A stretch of 64,000 nt of DNA from an uncultured Sphingomonadaceae bacterium (GCA_947503245.1 CANNCV010000001.1:681501-745500), one strand, 5' to 3'. Positions 7,978 to 17,917 are shown, counted from the stretch's first letter. Program-made: numbers and translations. Notes: generated from the sequence alone by a model not told the origin.

Positions 7978-9321
7978 TCATCGCGAAAGCGGCGCGAAAT
8001 TATTATCCGTGCCGTCAGGGTCCAGAATATTATGATCGGCCAGCCATTGTTCTGCTGCGCTGATATCAGGAGTTGCATAAGCGCGCATTTTGGTGCCGAA
8101 ATTGGACTGGGATTCTATGGCCGCGATGAGTGATCCCTTTGCTGAAATCGCTTTGGTCAAAACTGCTGGCGCAATGCCCAGATGCTCGGCCAGTAAATCA
8201 TCGCGAATTGCTGTAATTTTGCTGCACGTGGCGCTGCTATTCTGCGCTTCAATCGCAACATCACACTCAGTGTCAAAACCCATGGACCGGTTGTTGAAAT
8301 TCGAAGAGCCGATGCGCATCTCCTGATCATCGACAATCATAATCTTGGCATGAATATAAATGTCGCCGCCATCTCTGTCATGCACATGATAGAGTCGAAA
8401 ACGATCATGCGGATCATTTTCTTGCAGGAAGGTGACCAATCCAGCGCGGCTGCTATCCATAACCAGCGGCTCCAGCCAGCCTTCTGAACTGACGGGGTTG
8501 ATCATGACGATTTCCGGGCCATCAGCTTCTGCCAATCGCTGCGCCAATGCCTTGGCCATGGTACGAGAAGCGAAATACTGACTCTCGCAATATAGCGTTT
8601 GACGTGCAGCTGCGATCAAAGAGAGGTAAAGCTGCTCAATTTCGCGGCATTCCTCCTGATCATCCATGGCAGGCTCTGTACGGGCAATGGCAATGTCAAT
8701 ATTGTTAAATTGGCTGTCTAAGGCGTGTGGCCAGCAGCTATGTGCAGCTTGAACGGCTGGCAAGGTCTTGCCAGTGGCCAGCTTCCAGCGATGTTCTGCA
8801 AAGTCGCCTAATGCGCTGGCAACATCGCCCTGCATAATCATTGCCAGATCATGCCAAGGCCCGGCATCTGTGTCCGTTGGTTGTTTGCGCTTTGGCTGGT
8901 GCGGTGCGTGGTCGCGCGTGTCCCAGCGGTTTTCCGTAATGTCGATGCCGCCGCAAAAAGCGACATCATTATCGATAGTGACAATTTTCTGATGCTGAGC
9001 GGCGCCAACGGGATGGTGTCCGTCCAGTGCCAAAGTGATGCGTGGGTGGAAATGCCATTTCACCAATTGCCGAAGCATTTTGTGCCGGAAATAGGATTTT
9101 ATCGCCCCCGTATCCCATCGCAGCATAAAGATATGCAGATCGGGTTTACGTTTGAGCAACCAGTCGATAAAGGCACCAAGCTCTAATGGCCCCTGCGCAT
9201 CTTCGTCCAGATCATACATGGCGATGCGCGTGTCAAAATCCCAACCCATCAGCATGATGCGGTGCTCTGCCTGCATCATGGCTTTGCGCAAATTGCGGAA
9301 ATATTCCTCGCCATCAATCAA
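7978..9321 (-). CDS. Phospholipase D-like protein
   Basis: A protein of at least 447 residues with two HKD motifs: HQKIVTIDND in the first half and HAKIMIVDDQEMRIGSSNFN in the second. This is the phospholipase D / cardiolipin synthase superfamily, which makes or breaks phosphodiester bonds in lipids or nucleic acids. No membrane helices are seen at the N-terminus, unlike typical cardiolipin synthases. The first canonical start is a TTG at 9321, but the frame stays open to 9387 and encodes PGDNCWRVEHADRA, which looks like a conserved family N-terminus. The true start may be an ATA at 9387 overlapping the stop of the GMC gene. Substrate unknown. Confidence 0.85.
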   Translation of the reverse strand: MIDGEEYFRNLRKAMMQAEHRIMLMGWDFDTRIAMYDLDEDAQGPLELGAFIDWLLKRKPDLHIFMLRWDTGAIKSYFRHKMLRQLVKWHFHPRITLALDGHHPVGAAQHQKIVTIDNDVAFCGGIDITENRWDTRDHAPHQPKRKQPTDTDAGPWHDLAMIMQGDVASALGDFAEHRWKLATGKTLPAVQAAHSCWPHALDSQFNNIDIAIARTEPAMDDQEECREIEQLYLSLIAAARQTLYCESQYFASRTMAKALAQRLAEADGPEIVMINPVSSEGWLEPLVMDSSRAGLVTFLQENDPHDRFRLYHVHDRDGGDIYIHAKIMIVDDQEMRIGSSNFNNRSMGFDTECDVAIEAQNSSATCSKITAIRDDLLAEHLGIAPAVLTKAISAKGSLIAAIESQSNFGTKMRAYATPDISAAEQWLADHNILDPDGTDNNFAPLSR

Positions 9322-9383
9322 TACGGCCGCGCGGTCGGCATGTTCGACGCGCCAGCAATTATCTCCAGGTGAGAAGATTGATG

Positions 9384-10994
9384 TTATGACCGCAAATCCT
9401 CTTTAACAAAATCCGCGCAGCGCTCTCCAATCATGATGGAAGGCGCATTGGTGTTGCCGCTGACGATTTTGGGCATCACGCTGGCATCGGCCACATATAA
9501 CCCTTCCAGCCCGCGAAATTTAAGATGCGGTGTTAGCGGGTCATCGTCATTCGGGCCCATGCGGCAGGTACCGACCGGGTGGTACACCGTGTCTGACCGT
9601 TCGCGGATAATCGCATCCAGCGCATCATCATCGTCCAGATTGACGGGGTAGCGGTCCTGCGGTTGATAGCCGCGCAGTGCAGGCGCATCAAATATGCGGT
9701 ACATGGTGCGAATGCCCGCACGCAGAACCGCCAAATCGCGCTCATCCGCCAGAAAATTGGGGTCAATTGCCGGTGCAGCTTTGGGGTTTGTGCTGGCCAG
9801 CCGGACGGTACCTTTGCTTTTCGGGCGCAACACGCATGCGTGACAGCTAAAGCCATGGCCTTTGACATTTTCGCGGCCATGATCCTCCAGCATCGCCGGA
9901 ACGAAATGATATTGAATATCAGGGGAAGGCACATCAGGCGCCGAGCGCGCGAAACCCCCGCTTTCTGCATAAGGCGTGGTCAAAATACCTGTCCGCTTGC
10001 GCCTGTGCTCGACCAGCGCCTTTGCCATGCGCGCTGTTCCTGCAAGGGACGAACCAAAGCTGGCGTCACTATCCGGCGTTTCAAAGCTGGCGACATAGTC
10101 CAGATGGTCCTGCAAATGTGACCCGATATGCGCATTGTCATGCACGACATTAATGCCATGTTCCTGCAAATGCGCGCCCGGGCCAATGCCGGACAGTTGC
10201 AGAATATGCGGCGTGCCAAAGGCACCTGCGGATAAGATGACGGCTTTGCGCGCGTGCAACATTTCCTCACCCAACAGGTTTTTGAGCGTCACGCCCGTCA
10301 CGCGGCCTTGCGCTGTCTCTAGCCGCGCCACCAATGCGCCGGTGCGGATATGCAGATTGCTACGGTTACGGTGCGGCTCAATATAGGCGCGCGCGGCGCT
10401 CCAGCGCTCCCCCTTTTTCTGCGTCACCTGATACAGGCCATAGCCATCCTGCGTCTCACCATTAAAATCACCATTTTGCGGCAATTGCAGCTGTGCCGCC
10501 GCGTCGACAAAAGCCTTGCTCAGCGGGTTGGACCAATGCTGATCGCTGACAGATAATGGCCCGTCCGCGCCGTGGAAGTCATTGCCTCCGCGCTCATTGC
10601 TCTCACTGCGTTTGAAATAGGGCAGGACATCATCATAGGACCAGCCAGAACAGCCTTCCCCGCCATCAGACTGCGGCGTGGCCCAATTGTCATAATCCCA
10701 TTTGGACCCGCGAATATACACCATGGCGTTAATCGCACTGGAGCCGCCCAGCCCGCGGCCGCGTGGTTGATAGCCAATACGTCCGTTCAAACCTTTTTGT
10801 GGGACAGTATCAAAACGCCAATTGGTGTTGTTGGGCAGAAAGGGCAGTAAGCCAGGCGTTTTGACACGCACACCATTATTGCGGCCACCTGCTTCCAGCA
10901 AGCATATGGACAGATTGGGGTCTTCGCTCAGGCGTCCGGCAACCGCGCTGCCTGCTGATCCGCCACCAATGACGATAATGTCATATTCCGCCAT
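9384..10994 (-). CDS. GMC-family FAD-dependent oxidoreductase
   Basis: A 536-residue flavoenzyme of the glucose-methanol-choline family. The FAD dinucleotide motif GGGSAGS is at residues 10-16, the family signature GRGLGGSSAINAM at 79-91, and the C-terminal catalytic region contains HPVGTCRMG. The closest relatives by memory are choline dehydrogenases and aliphatic alcohol dehydrogenases such as AlkJ. No betaine aldehyde dehydrogenase is adjacent, so an alcohol dehydrogenase role is just as likely. The gene ends where the phospholipase D-like gene begins. Confidence 0.9.
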   Translation of the reverse strand: MAEYDIIVIGGGSAGSAVAGRLSEDPNLSICLLEAGGRNNGVRVKTPGLLPFLPNNTNWRFDTVPQKGLNGRIGYQPRGRGLGGSSAINAMVYIRGSKWDYDNWATPQSDGGEGCSGWSYDDVLPYFKRSESNERGGNDFHGADGPLSVSDQHWSNPLSKAFVDAAAQLQLPQNGDFNGETQDGYGLYQVTQKKGERWSAARAYIEPHRNRSNLHIRTGALVARLETAQGRVTGVTLKNLLGEEMLHARKAVILSAGAFGTPHILQLSGIGPGAHLQEHGINVVHDNAHIGSHLQDHLDYVASFETPDSDASFGSSLAGTARMAKALVEHRRKRTGILTTPYAESGGFARSAPDVPSPDIQYHFVPAMLEDHGRENVKGHGFSCHACVLRPKSKGTVRLASTNPKAAPAIDPNFLADERDLAVLRAGIRTMYRIFDAPALRGYQPQDRYPVNLDDDDALDAIIRERSDTVYHPVGTCRMGPNDDDPLTPHLKFRGLEGLYVADASVMPKIVSGNTNAPSIMIGERCADFVKEDLRS

Positions 10995-11106
10995 ATTACG
11001 CTCTCCCGCCTATATATTATCATGCTTATATTGTTATCAGGAGAGTTTAATCAGTCGATTAAATTTGTCCATCATTGTTAGCATGACTGGCCATATTATC
11101 TTGAGG

Positions 11107-12063
11107 CTATTCCGCTGGAGTGATGGTGCTTGCGGGCGTGACAGGTTCGGTCCGCTTATCATGTGTATTTTCAGTGAGCCAGCGCGCTTTCAGACTATCG
11201 CTGGTGTCGCGGCTATTGTCATGGGTCCATCCCGGCGGTTTGATCAGATAATTGGCCCGTGCTTTCCAACTCGGTGCGCGTGCAATGTCGCTGGCCAGAC
11301 CAACCCATTCATGAAAAGCGGCCCATATTACATTGAAACTGCCCAATTGGCGAACAATGCCATAGCGTATCTCTTCACCATCCGTTTCAGGAGTGAATGT
11401 GCCGAACATCCGGTCCCAGAACATAAAGACGCCGGCATAATTGCTGTCCAGATAGCGCGGATTGGTGGCGTGGTGGACACGGTGATGGCTGGGAGTGTTC
11501 AATGCCCATTCGAACCAGCGCGGCATTTTGTCGATAGTCTCGGTATGGATCCAAAATTGATAGACCAGATTAAGGCCGCCACAAAAAGCCACCATCAACG
11601 GGTGGAAACCCAACAGGAACATTGGCAGGCTAATGATAAATCCCGGGGTGAGAAATCCCGTCCATGTCTGGCGCAGCGCAGTAGACAGATTATAATGCTG
11701 GCTGCTGTGATGGATGACATGTGCCGCCCACATCCAGCGCATTCTGTGGCCCAGGCGGTGCTTCCAATAATAAGCCAGATCATCCAGCACAAAGGCTAGC
11801 GGCCATGCCCACCAGACCGCCCACCATTGCGGTCCTGCATCAAAAACGCGAAAGTCATAGGCGATAAAGGCAATGGCCAGATAAAATCCGCCAACCAGTC
11901 CGCCTGCCACTGTGCTGCCCAGGCCCAGCATGAGCGAGGTAAAAGTATCCTGCGGATCATAGCTATCACGTGCCTTAGTCCGCGCTATCCATATCTCGAC
12001 CAGTATCGCGATGATGAACAGCGGAACGGCTACCTGTGTAGGGCTAGGCAGAGAGATATCCAT
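11107..12063 (-). CDS. Sterol desaturase-family membrane protein
   Basis: A 318-residue integral membrane protein of the fatty acid hydroxylase / sterol desaturase family. The di-iron histidine clusters are visible: HRLGH at 102-106, HVIHH at 115-119 and HHRVHH at 193-198. Four or more hydrophobic helices surround them. Family members hydroxylate or desaturate lipids using oxygen. In sphingomonads possible substrates include hopanoids, carotenoids and fatty acids; sequence does not decide. A small membrane-protein gene ends 17 bases upstream and could be in the same transcript. Confidence 0.85.
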   Translation of the reverse strand: MDISLPSPTQVAVPLFIIAILVEIWIARTKARDSYDPQDTFTSLMLGLGSTVAGGLVGGFYLAIAFIAYDFRVFDAGPQWWAVWWAWPLAFVLDDLAYYWKHRLGHRMRWMWAAHVIHHSSQHYNLSTALRQTWTGFLTPGFIISLPMFLLGFHPLMVAFCGGLNLVYQFWIHTETIDKMPRWFEWALNTPSHHRVHHATNPRYLDSNYAGVFMFWDRMFGTFTPETDGEEIRYGIVRQLGSFNVIWAAFHEWVGLASDIARAPSWKARANYLIKPPGWTHDNSRDTSDSLKARWLTENTHDKRTEPVTPASTITPAE

Positions 12064-12080
12064 GGCGTCGCTTTACCTGC

Positions 12081-12464
12081 TTATAGCAGAGCCAGCAAGC
12101 GGTGCTGTCCTTTTACATCGCACTGCATACGCACTCTGCCGAATTGCCTGTCGCCGCTACCAATGCACCAGATTGGCCCTTCCTGATGCGCATCAATGGG
12201 CTTATTCAGCAACCGGCCTGCAAATTTGGAGCCATGGCGTTTGATCACCACAATTTGTTCTTCGCTATCAATCACCAGTGCAGACTGGCCATCTTCTGAA
12301 ATAATCGCCTCTTGCGCATTGAAGAACGGTATGTTTCTCTCTGCCCATGCACATGCCTGTGACCGATTTTCAAGCCGCACTTCGCCTAAGCGCAGACCTC
12401 TCACCAATGCTGTCACCGCAAGGATGATGATGAAGGAACCCAGAGTGACGAAAAGCAAGTTCAT
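12081..12464 (-). CDS. Hypothetical protein with one membrane anchor
   Basis: A 127-residue protein I do not recognise. One N-terminal hydrophobic helix (about residues 3-22) is followed by a soluble domain rich in short beta-like stretches (SALVIDSEEQIVVIKRHG). There are three cysteines: one in the ACAW stretch, one in IWCIG and one in MQCDV. No signal cleavage site is evident, so it is probably anchored with its C-terminus on one side of the membrane. It lies between the TIGR01244-type gene and the sterol desaturase-like gene on the same strand. Confidence 0.65.
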   Translation of the reverse strand: MNLLFVTLGSFIIILAVTALVRGLRLGEVRLENRSQACAWAERNIPFFNAQEAIISEDGQSALVIDSEEQIVVIKRHGSKFAGRLLNKPIDAHQEGPIWCIGSGDRQFGRVRMQCDVKGQHRLLALL

Positions 12465-12512
12465 GGCGTGAAGATAAGCATGTTGCAGTTAACGATGGAT
12501 GACCGACTAGGC

Positions 12513-13094
12513 TTACTCCCCGCTGGCCTGTCCTGCCAATTGGTCCAGTAAGGGACGAATCATGCTGACATCATAACCGGCATTGCCAGCCAGACGGGCA
12601 ATTTCACCCACCGGCATACCATCACGCGCCTGACGCAGCGACCATAGCAATGTGGAGCGTGTGCCCGACCGGCAGAAAGCAAGTGTTTTGCCCTTATTAG
12701 CTGCATCCAGCGCCTTATCTAACGCATCAATTTGCGGCGCGGAAAAACCGGCATGGGTGACGGGAATGGCGATATAGGTAATGCCCGCTGCCTCAGCCGC
12801 CGCCTTAATATCATCGCCCGCAGGCTGGCCCGGCTCTTCATCATCGGGCCGGTTGTTGATGATCAATGTCACGCCCTGCGCCTTGGCCTCGGCGACATCG
12901 GCCACGGTAATTTGCGGGGCGACAAGCATATCGTCGGTCAGGGTGCGGAACATATTTTCATCCTTATTGGCGGTAGTGGTTGCAAGGGTATCTGTTGGTG
13001 AAGCAGCATTATTGTCTTCAACTGGTTGTGAACAAGCCGCAAGAGAAAGCAGCGCACTAACAGCGAGTGTAATGATATGGACTGTTTTCATCAT
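12513..13094 (-). CDS. TIGR01244-family sulfur transferase/phosphatase, lipoprotein form
   Basis: A 193-residue protein. The catalytic loop CRSGTRS at residues 141-147 matches the TIGR01244 (DUF442, beta-lactamase-hydrolase-like) family, which adopts a tyrosine phosphatase fold. The N-terminus is a lipoprotein signal with lipobox SLAAC at residue 21 and a low-complexity linker rich in threonine and alanine, so the enzyme should be exported and lipidated. A methionine at residue 48 (12953) begins the part usual for the family and has AAGGA seven bases upstream, so a cytoplasmic form is possible. Substrate unknown. Confidence 0.85.
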   Translation of the reverse strand: MMKTVHIITLAVSALLSLAACSQPVEDNNAASPTDTLATTTANKDENMFRTLTDDMLVAPQITVADVAEAKAQGVTLIINNRPDDEEPGQPAGDDIKAAAEAAGITYIAIPVTHAGFSAPQIDALDKALDAANKGKTLAFCRSGTRSTLLWSLRQARDGMPVGEIARLAGNAGYDVSMIRPLLDQLAGQASGE

Positions 13095-13139
13095 GCTATA
13101 TTAGCAAAATCGCGAGTGAATGAACAAGGCAAAGAAATT

Positions 13140-14915
13140 TTAATATTGCCGGATTACCGCCAGAAAAGCATCGCCATAAGCGTCCAGCTTTTTGGCGCCA
13201 ATGCCGGGCAGTTCGGCCAGATCGTTCAGAGAGACGGGGCGGGTGCGCACCATATCGCGCAGCACGCTATCGTGGAAAATGACATAGGGCGGCACATTGC
13301 TGGCATCGGCCAGTGCTTTGCGCGTGTCGCGTAGCGCTTCGAACAATGGGTCGCCAACCGGGTTGGGCGTTTGTCCAGTACGCCCGCGGCGCGATTTGCG
13401 TTTCGGTGGCTCGGCAATCATCACCTCTTGCTCGCCGCGCAAAACAGGGCGTGCTTCAGCGCCGATTGCCAGCCCGCCATGTTCAGTGCTGGTCAGCATG
13501 TCATGCGCCATCAGGCTGCGCATCACGCCGCGCAACAAAGAGGCTTCCTCCGCGCTCATAATCCCGAAAACGGAAAGACGGTTATGGCCGCGCTCCGATA
13601 TTTTGGGGTCATCGCGGCCCAGCAATACTTTTTCCAAATGTGTGATGCCAAAGCTCTGGCCAGTGCGATAGGCCGCGCTCAACAATTTGCGGGCCAGTTC
13701 GGTCACGTCGATCATTTTGGGCGGGTTTTCGCAATTGTCGCAATTGCCGCATATTTGCGCTGGCTGTTCATCAAAATGGCGCAGCAAGATAGCGCGGCGA
13801 CACGTGGGCGCTTCCACCAGAGCGGCCAGCGCATTGAGCCGCGCGCGTTCGCTCGCCATGCGCTCTTCATCTACTTCGCTGAGCCTTTGGCGGGCCAGGG
13901 TAAAGTCACTCGCGCCCCAGAGCATTACCGCTTCGGCAGGGTCTCCATCGCGCCCTGCACGACCCGTTTCCTGATAATAGGCCTCAAGTGATTTGGGCAA
14001 TCCGGCATGGATCACAAAGCGTACATCGGGCTTGTCTATGCCCATACCAAAGGCGATGGTGGCGACCATCACCATATTTTCCGACCGCACAAAATCGGCC
14101 TGTGCCGCTGCGCGTTCTTCAGCAGGGCGCCCTGCGTGATAAACACCAACCGGACGACCCGTTTCGGCTATTTGTGCAGCCAGTTTCTCGGTCGCCTTGC
14201 GCGTCGGAGCATAGACAATGCCAGCACCTGGATTGCGTGCCAAAATATCGGCAATTTGCCGTGCCGGTGTCTCACGCGGGGCGATGGCATAGCGAATATT
14301 GGGCCGGTCAAAACCTGCCAGAATCAAACCATCTTCGGCTATGCCCAATTGCCGCAAAATATCTTTGCGCGTCATACGGTCGGCAGTTGCGGTCAGCGCC
14401 AGACGCGGCACATTGTCAAAGCGGTCAAGCAATGGCCGCAACAAGCGATAATCTGGGCGGAAGTCGTGCCCCCATTCCGAAACGCAATGCGCTTCGTCAA
14501 TCGCAAACAATGCAATATTGGCAGCGCTTAAAAGGTTTTGAAAGCCTGACCCCGTGGCGCGTTCGGGCGCGACATATAACAGGTCCAACGAACCATCGCG
14601 CAGCCGCTGCGCTGTGGCAGCATTGTCACTATCGGCGGATGTCATGGCCGCCGCGCGGATGCCCAGAGCTGTGGCGGCGCGAATCTGATCATGCATCAGG
14701 GCTATGAGCGGGGAAATGACAATAGCCGTGCCTGATCGTGCCAATGCTGGCAGTTGGTAGCAGAGTGATTTGCCAGCCCCTGTAGGCATGACTGCCAAAG
14801 TATTCTGACCGTTCAGCACGCGACTGACCACAGCCTCCTGCCGCCCACGAAAGCCGGAAAAGCCGAATGTCTGACGCAATATATTGTGCGGATCATCCGC
14901 TATCATAGTGGCCAT
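13140..14915 (-). CDS. recQ: ATP-dependent DNA helicase RecQ
   Basis: A 591-residue 3'-5' DNA helicase. Walker A is PTGAGKS, Walker B is DEAH within IDEAHCVSEWGHDF, and motif VI is in QETGRAGRDG. The zinc cysteines follow (CRRAILLRHF, then CGNCDNC), then a winged-helix RQC domain and a C-terminal HRDC domain (LAELPGIGAKKLDAYG). Length and domains are normal for a full RecQ, which acts in recombination and fork repair. It starts three bases after the stop of the DUF2339 gene, so the two are probably co-transcribed. Confidence 0.96.
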   Translation of the reverse strand: MATMIADDPHNILRQTFGFSGFRGRQEAVVSRVLNGQNTLAVMPTGAGKSLCYQLPALARSGTAIVISPLIALMHDQIRAATALGIRAAAMTSADSDNAATAQRLRDGSLDLLYVAPERATGSGFQNLLSAANIALFAIDEAHCVSEWGHDFRPDYRLLRPLLDRFDNVPRLALTATADRMTRKDILRQLGIAEDGLILAGFDRPNIRYAIAPRETPARQIADILARNPGAGIVYAPTRKATEKLAAQIAETGRPVGVYHAGRPAEERAAAQADFVRSENMVMVATIAFGMGIDKPDVRFVIHAGLPKSLEAYYQETGRAGRDGDPAEAVMLWGASDFTLARQRLSEVDEERMASERARLNALAALVEAPTCRRAILLRHFDEQPAQICGNCDNCENPPKMIDVTELARKLLSAAYRTGQSFGITHLEKVLLGRDDPKISERGHNRLSVFGIMSAEEASLLRGVMRSLMAHDMLTSTEHGGLAIGAEARPVLRGEQEVMIAEPPKRKSRRGRTGQTPNPVGDPLFEALRDTRKALADASNVPPYVIFHDSVLRDMVRTRPVSLNDLAELPGIGAKKLDAYGDAFLAVIRQY

Positions 14916-14917
14916 AT

Positions 14918-17800
14918 TTATGCGTCAGCCTGCGCGTCGCGATCGCGTGCCAGTAAGCGGCGATAGGCCCAGCCAATCACAATCAAGGCAACACCCAATC
15001 CCAGGAAGGACAGGATACGCAGCACGCCCTCCATAGCCGCTGCATCAATCAAAAAGACTTTTAAGGTGACCAGCGTTAACAATGCCAGTCCTGCCTGACG
15101 CAAGGTGCGGCTGCTGCCTTGTTCTGATCGCAATATTGCATAACCAATCCATGCAAGGGCAAGCAGCAAGAGCGCGGCAGAATAGAGATAATTCTCTGTC
15201 GTTTCCACTGGTGCAAAGGCGATGATCGTGCCGTGACAATATTGCCGAACAGCCACCATCAATGTGAGTATGGACATCAGCAAAGCCGCGCCATAGCTTA
15301 ACATAGGCCAGTTTTGCAGCAGTCTTATAGCGCTGTCTGACGCATCATCATGGGCCAATGTCTGTTTGCTGGCCCACCAGAATAAGATTGTCAGCGCGGC
15401 ACATAGCAAGACCGCCATATTTGCGAGTGGCCATGCGCCCACGGCCTGCTCACGCAGCACGGGGTTGAACATGACCAGATCGAACCAGACAAAACGCACT
15501 GCGCTGAGTGCTATCAAGCCCAGTCCTGCAATTTTGCCAAATCCGCGAGCAAATTTCAGCAGTGCCGCACCGCCGGCTGCTATGGTCAGCGTAATCAATG
15601 CCCGCTCAGTAAAGCCCCAGGCGATAAAATCTTCCAGATTGGTGATAGCCAAGGGCTGTTTGGCCAATAATAAGGCATAGAGTGCGGTGAAAACACCACC
15701 GCCTATCGCAAAGGCCATGCGGATGGGGCGCGGCGCATGAAATTGTGGAGCATAGCTTTGCGGCACAAGGGCTGGAGCCAGCATCAACAAAGCCGGGACT
15801 AACATAGGAATGATGAGAGTGGTTGGCAGGGGCAATAGGTCATGCTGAATATAGCCGCCTGCCAATGTTGCAAGATATTGGTCCAGCGCCCCCTCTTGTG
15901 AGAGCAGCATTGCCAATATTGCGCCGCCAAAAGGCACAAAAGCTAATGCCATTGTCATCCGGCGTTTTGTGAACTGCCCCCATAGGGCAAGGCCAAAAGC
16001 CAATGCCACGCCGATAATGGCCAGCCATGTGCCCGGCAATATCTGTATAAGGCCGGTGCCTGTCATGACGACTGTAACACCTGCTGCTGCCTCGGGCAGA
16101 GATATGGCGCTGCCCTCATCATATTCGCGGAATTGCCATGCTATCCATGCGCAGGGCAAGGCAAGGATCAAGCCCAGAAACCCGCTATTCACAAAAGCGA
16201 GTGGCCCCTGATATTGGAATACTATAAGCTGATAGGCGATCAATATGGGGATAAGCGCCAGCAACCCCCATCGGCCAGCGCCAGCATGTTGCACGGATTT
16301 GCGCGTCAACCAAGCATGGCTAACCCCAGAAAAGAGCGCAGCGTAGCCCAGCGTGATACCCAGCATTTTCTCCAGCCCGTTGCCGCTATACCAGCCAGCG
16401 ATGATGGGGAATATAAAGCCAATGGCCGTCAGCGCAGTTAACGGCCATAGCCGGTTGTCGCGCCATGCCAATAATAGCGACAATGCGCCCAAAGCAAAAA
16501 GGAACGCCCAGCCCAGCGGCGAAAATTCCATCCGCGGCACCAATATGCACAATTGCACCAGCGCAACAATTTGCGGCAGATAAATGGCGACATCGTCAAA
16601 GTTCAGATTGTCGTGCCAGTTGTTTTTGCCTTTCTCTGCTTTAGGGGCAATGTCATTGCTATCCATGCGCAGGGCCGTGACAATTGCAGCCGCCGCCGCA
16701 GCGAGAATGAAAAACCCTAATATGGGCAGGCCGTTGAGCGCAGTACTGATCAGCGTGATCGTCCAGATACCGCCGCCGCCAATGGTCATGAGCAACAGCC
16801 ATAACCAGCGCTGCCATAGTGACAGAGCAAATAGAGCGGCCATGAACACACCCAAATAGCTGAGCAATAGCGGTAGGTTGTTGGCGTCCATGCCAGCGAC
16901 AAAGGGTGCAGAAAAGCCGCCAACCACACCCATGATGGCGGTGGGTGGGCCATGACGCAACGCCAATGCAAAGGCGAGGGCGCTAATCAGCACCACCAAT
17001 GTAAAGGCAGCGATCAGAGGCAATAATCCATATAGCTCACTCGCCATGTAAAGCGTGGCATAAAGGATCGCGATGCCGGCCCCTGCAAGCGATTGGCCCA
17101 GGCGTTTATCTTCGTCAAAAGCAAAGCCTATGCGTGGTAATTTACTGCCAAATTGGCTGGCAGCAACAAGTGCTAACCCAAAGAGTGCAGCGGTGATGCT
17201 GCGCGCGCGCGGGCCAAATAGCCCAGCCTCAATAGAGTAGCGGACCAGAAAAAAGGCCGCAAAAATAAGCGCGATGCCGCCAATCCATATCGGCAATTTG
17301 CCACCGATAATATCTTCGATAGATAGGCCTTTGAAATAGCTGTTGTCCTGTGAAGTATCTGCGGGCTCTTCTGCCTTTTGGGGAGCATGGATAGTGCGCG
17401 ATGGCGCGTCTTGTGCGGTTTTGGGTACAGCGCCTTTCTGCGTCACTTCGGCGCGTTGCGATGCGTCCTTGCTATCACTCGCGGCATAGGCGACCTGTTG
17501 CCTGCGTGTGGCAAGGTCCTCTGCCGCTGCGCGGCGGCGTGCTGGTCTATCATCATTGTCTGATGCACCATTGTTGGCCAGCCCATTCTGCGCTTGTGCT
17601 TTCACTTCTTGTTCAGAGGCGCTAACCCGGCCAACTTTTTGATCGTCTAGCAAATTATCAATGCGGCGGTTTAGCCAATCAACATTGTTGTGCAATTGAG
17701 TGATTTGACCCTTTAAATTGCTGGTACGTGTGAAATTGACGATCAGGAGAACAATAATGGCCACAGGCATTAAAAGCACCAAGGCGATCAGCATCTCCAT
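14918..17800 (-). CDS. DUF2339-domain large membrane protein
   Basis: A 960-residue inner-membrane protein. It has one N-terminal helix, a short heptad-like coiled segment (about 30-60), a charged low-complexity linker (about 70-160), then more than 20 hydrophobic helices starting at LPIWIGGIALIFAAFFLVRY. That layout is typical of DUF2339 proteins, whose function is unknown. The N-terminal helix plus coiled coil suggests self-assembly. It is followed at once by recQ and preceded by an Atm1-like exporter 117 bases away. Confidence 0.85.
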   Translation of the reverse strand: MEMLIALVLLMPVAIIVLLIVNFTRTSNLKGQITQLHNNVDWLNRRIDNLLDDQKVGRVSASEQEVKAQAQNGLANNGASDNDDRPARRRAAAEDLATRRQQVAYAASDSKDASQRAEVTQKGAVPKTAQDAPSRTIHAPQKAEEPADTSQDNSYFKGLSIEDIIGGKLPIWIGGIALIFAAFFLVRYSIEAGLFGPRARSITAALFGLALVAASQFGSKLPRIGFAFDEDKRLGQSLAGAGIAILYATLYMASELYGLLPLIAAFTLVVLISALAFALALRHGPPTAIMGVVGGFSAPFVAGMDANNLPLLLSYLGVFMAALFALSLWQRWLWLLLMTIGGGGIWTITLISTALNGLPILGFFILAAAAAAIVTALRMDSNDIAPKAEKGKNNWHDNLNFDDVAIYLPQIVALVQLCILVPRMEFSPLGWAFLFALGALSLLLAWRDNRLWPLTALTAIGFIFPIIAGWYSGNGLEKMLGITLGYAALFSGVSHAWLTRKSVQHAGAGRWGLLALIPILIAYQLIVFQYQGPLAFVNSGFLGLILALPCAWIAWQFREYDEGSAISLPEAAAGVTVVMTGTGLIQILPGTWLAIIGVALAFGLALWGQFTKRRMTMALAFVPFGGAILAMLLSQEGALDQYLATLAGGYIQHDLLPLPTTLIIPMLVPALLMLAPALVPQSYAPQFHAPRPIRMAFAIGGGVFTALYALLLAKQPLAITNLEDFIAWGFTERALITLTIAAGGAALLKFARGFGKIAGLGLIALSAVRFVWFDLVMFNPVLREQAVGAWPLANMAVLLCAALTILFWWASKQTLAHDDASDSAIRLLQNWPMLSYGAALLMSILTLMVAVRQYCHGTIIAFAPVETTENYLYSAALLLLALAWIGYAILRSEQGSSRTLRQAGLALLTLVTLKVFLIDAAAMEGVLRILSFLGLGVALIVIGWAYRRLLARDRDAQADA

Positions 17801-17917
17801 AATATCTCCCCCTGCACCAACAAGCCAATATGGCGTCTTTATCCAGACTATTAGGCAGGGCTATCACCCTTGGCAATGCTCGGCATGCGGACCATGAACA
17901 GGGATATGGGCGGATTA

